A stretch of DNA of 6,247 nt, taken from positions 1 through 6,247 of the forward strand of contig CALALM010000094.1 of the NCBI GenBank assembly GCA_937925565.1, in the 5' to 3' direction. The translations under genes were made by a program, and so were the position numbers. This DNA comes from an uncultured Centipeda sp. GTDB taxonomy: Bacteria; Bacillota; Negativicutes; Selenomonadales; Selenomonadaceae. Numbering within the stretch: position 1 is the first letter of the stretch; the number at the start of each line of letters is the position of its first letter. This document shows positions 6,222 to 6,247 of this stretch, one piece after another. The notes below the pieces were generated by a model. The model ran no database searches. It was not told the origin of the DNA and saw only the letters and a program-made list of their open reading frames with translations.

Positions 6222-6247
6222 ATGTTCAATCCTGTGTCGGTCGGCCG
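6222..6247 (+). CDS. Start of an unidentified gene, cut by the window edge
   Basis: ATG 6222 is preceded by AAAGGGTGA (6205-6213), a good SD at about 8 bases. Only about eight codons (MFNPVSVG) are visible, too few to name a product. An alternative is the ATG at 6170, open in another frame to the window end, but it has no SD and follows the terminator T-run directly. The gene would be transcribed from the 6004-6032 promoter through the leader terminator. Confidence 0.3.

Noticed and set aside
1..6247. CRISPR array, tRNA, insertion sequence or phage genes
   Set aside because: No regularly spaced repeats, cloverleaf-like sequence, transposase or terminal inverted repeats were seen on either strand.

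Overview
The window most likely comes from a member of the Negativicutes (diderm Firmicutes, Selenomonas-like). The main clue is an outer-membrane porin with an N-terminal S-layer-homology (SLH) domain, a short coiled coil and a C-terminal beta-barrel ending in Phe, an architecture typical of that class. GC-rich coding sequence, MKK-type signal peptides and near-consensus sigma-70 promoters fit. The assignment is inference from protein architecture; no rRNA or other marker gene is present.

Layout: (1) 1-540 holds a short upstream region and the 5' half of a class III periplasmic-binding lipoprotein gene, ended by an in-frame TAG and then lost at a junction just before the next gene. (2) 557-1802 is the SLH porin, split by a +1 frameshift at a run of five G, followed by a strong intrinsic terminator (1823-1856). 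(3) 1876-4782 is a tightly overlapping FecB/FecC/FecE-type ABC importer operon: binding lipoprotein, FecCD-family permease and ATPase, with ATGA and GTGA overlaps. The lipoprotein has a one-base deletion exactly in its lipobox cysteine codon. (4) 4783-4900 is a structured intergenic region ending in an intrinsic terminator. (5) 4901-5983 is a near-perfect promoter and a monocistronic gene for a protein with a C-terminal SEC-C zinc motif. (6) 5984-6247 holds a second near-consensus promoter, a leader of about 125 nt ending in an intrinsic terminator, and probably the first codons of a gene that runs off the window.

How the genes work together: the porin would give small solutes passage through the outer membrane, and the ABC importer would capture an iron-siderophore, haem or corrinoid-type ligand in the periplasm and carry it inward. 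The exact ligand cannot be read from the sequence. No TonB-dependent receptor is present in the window. The SEC-C gene looks transcriptionally independent.

The most unusual features are the three lesions (nonsense, +1 frameshift, -1 frameshift) in three consecutive envelope-protein genes within the first 2 kb, while every gene after 2034 reads cleanly; the terminator between porin and transporter with no obvious promoter after it; and the promoter-leader-terminator unit at 6004-6165. I found no CRISPR array, tRNA, rRNA, insertion sequence or convincing new defence system.
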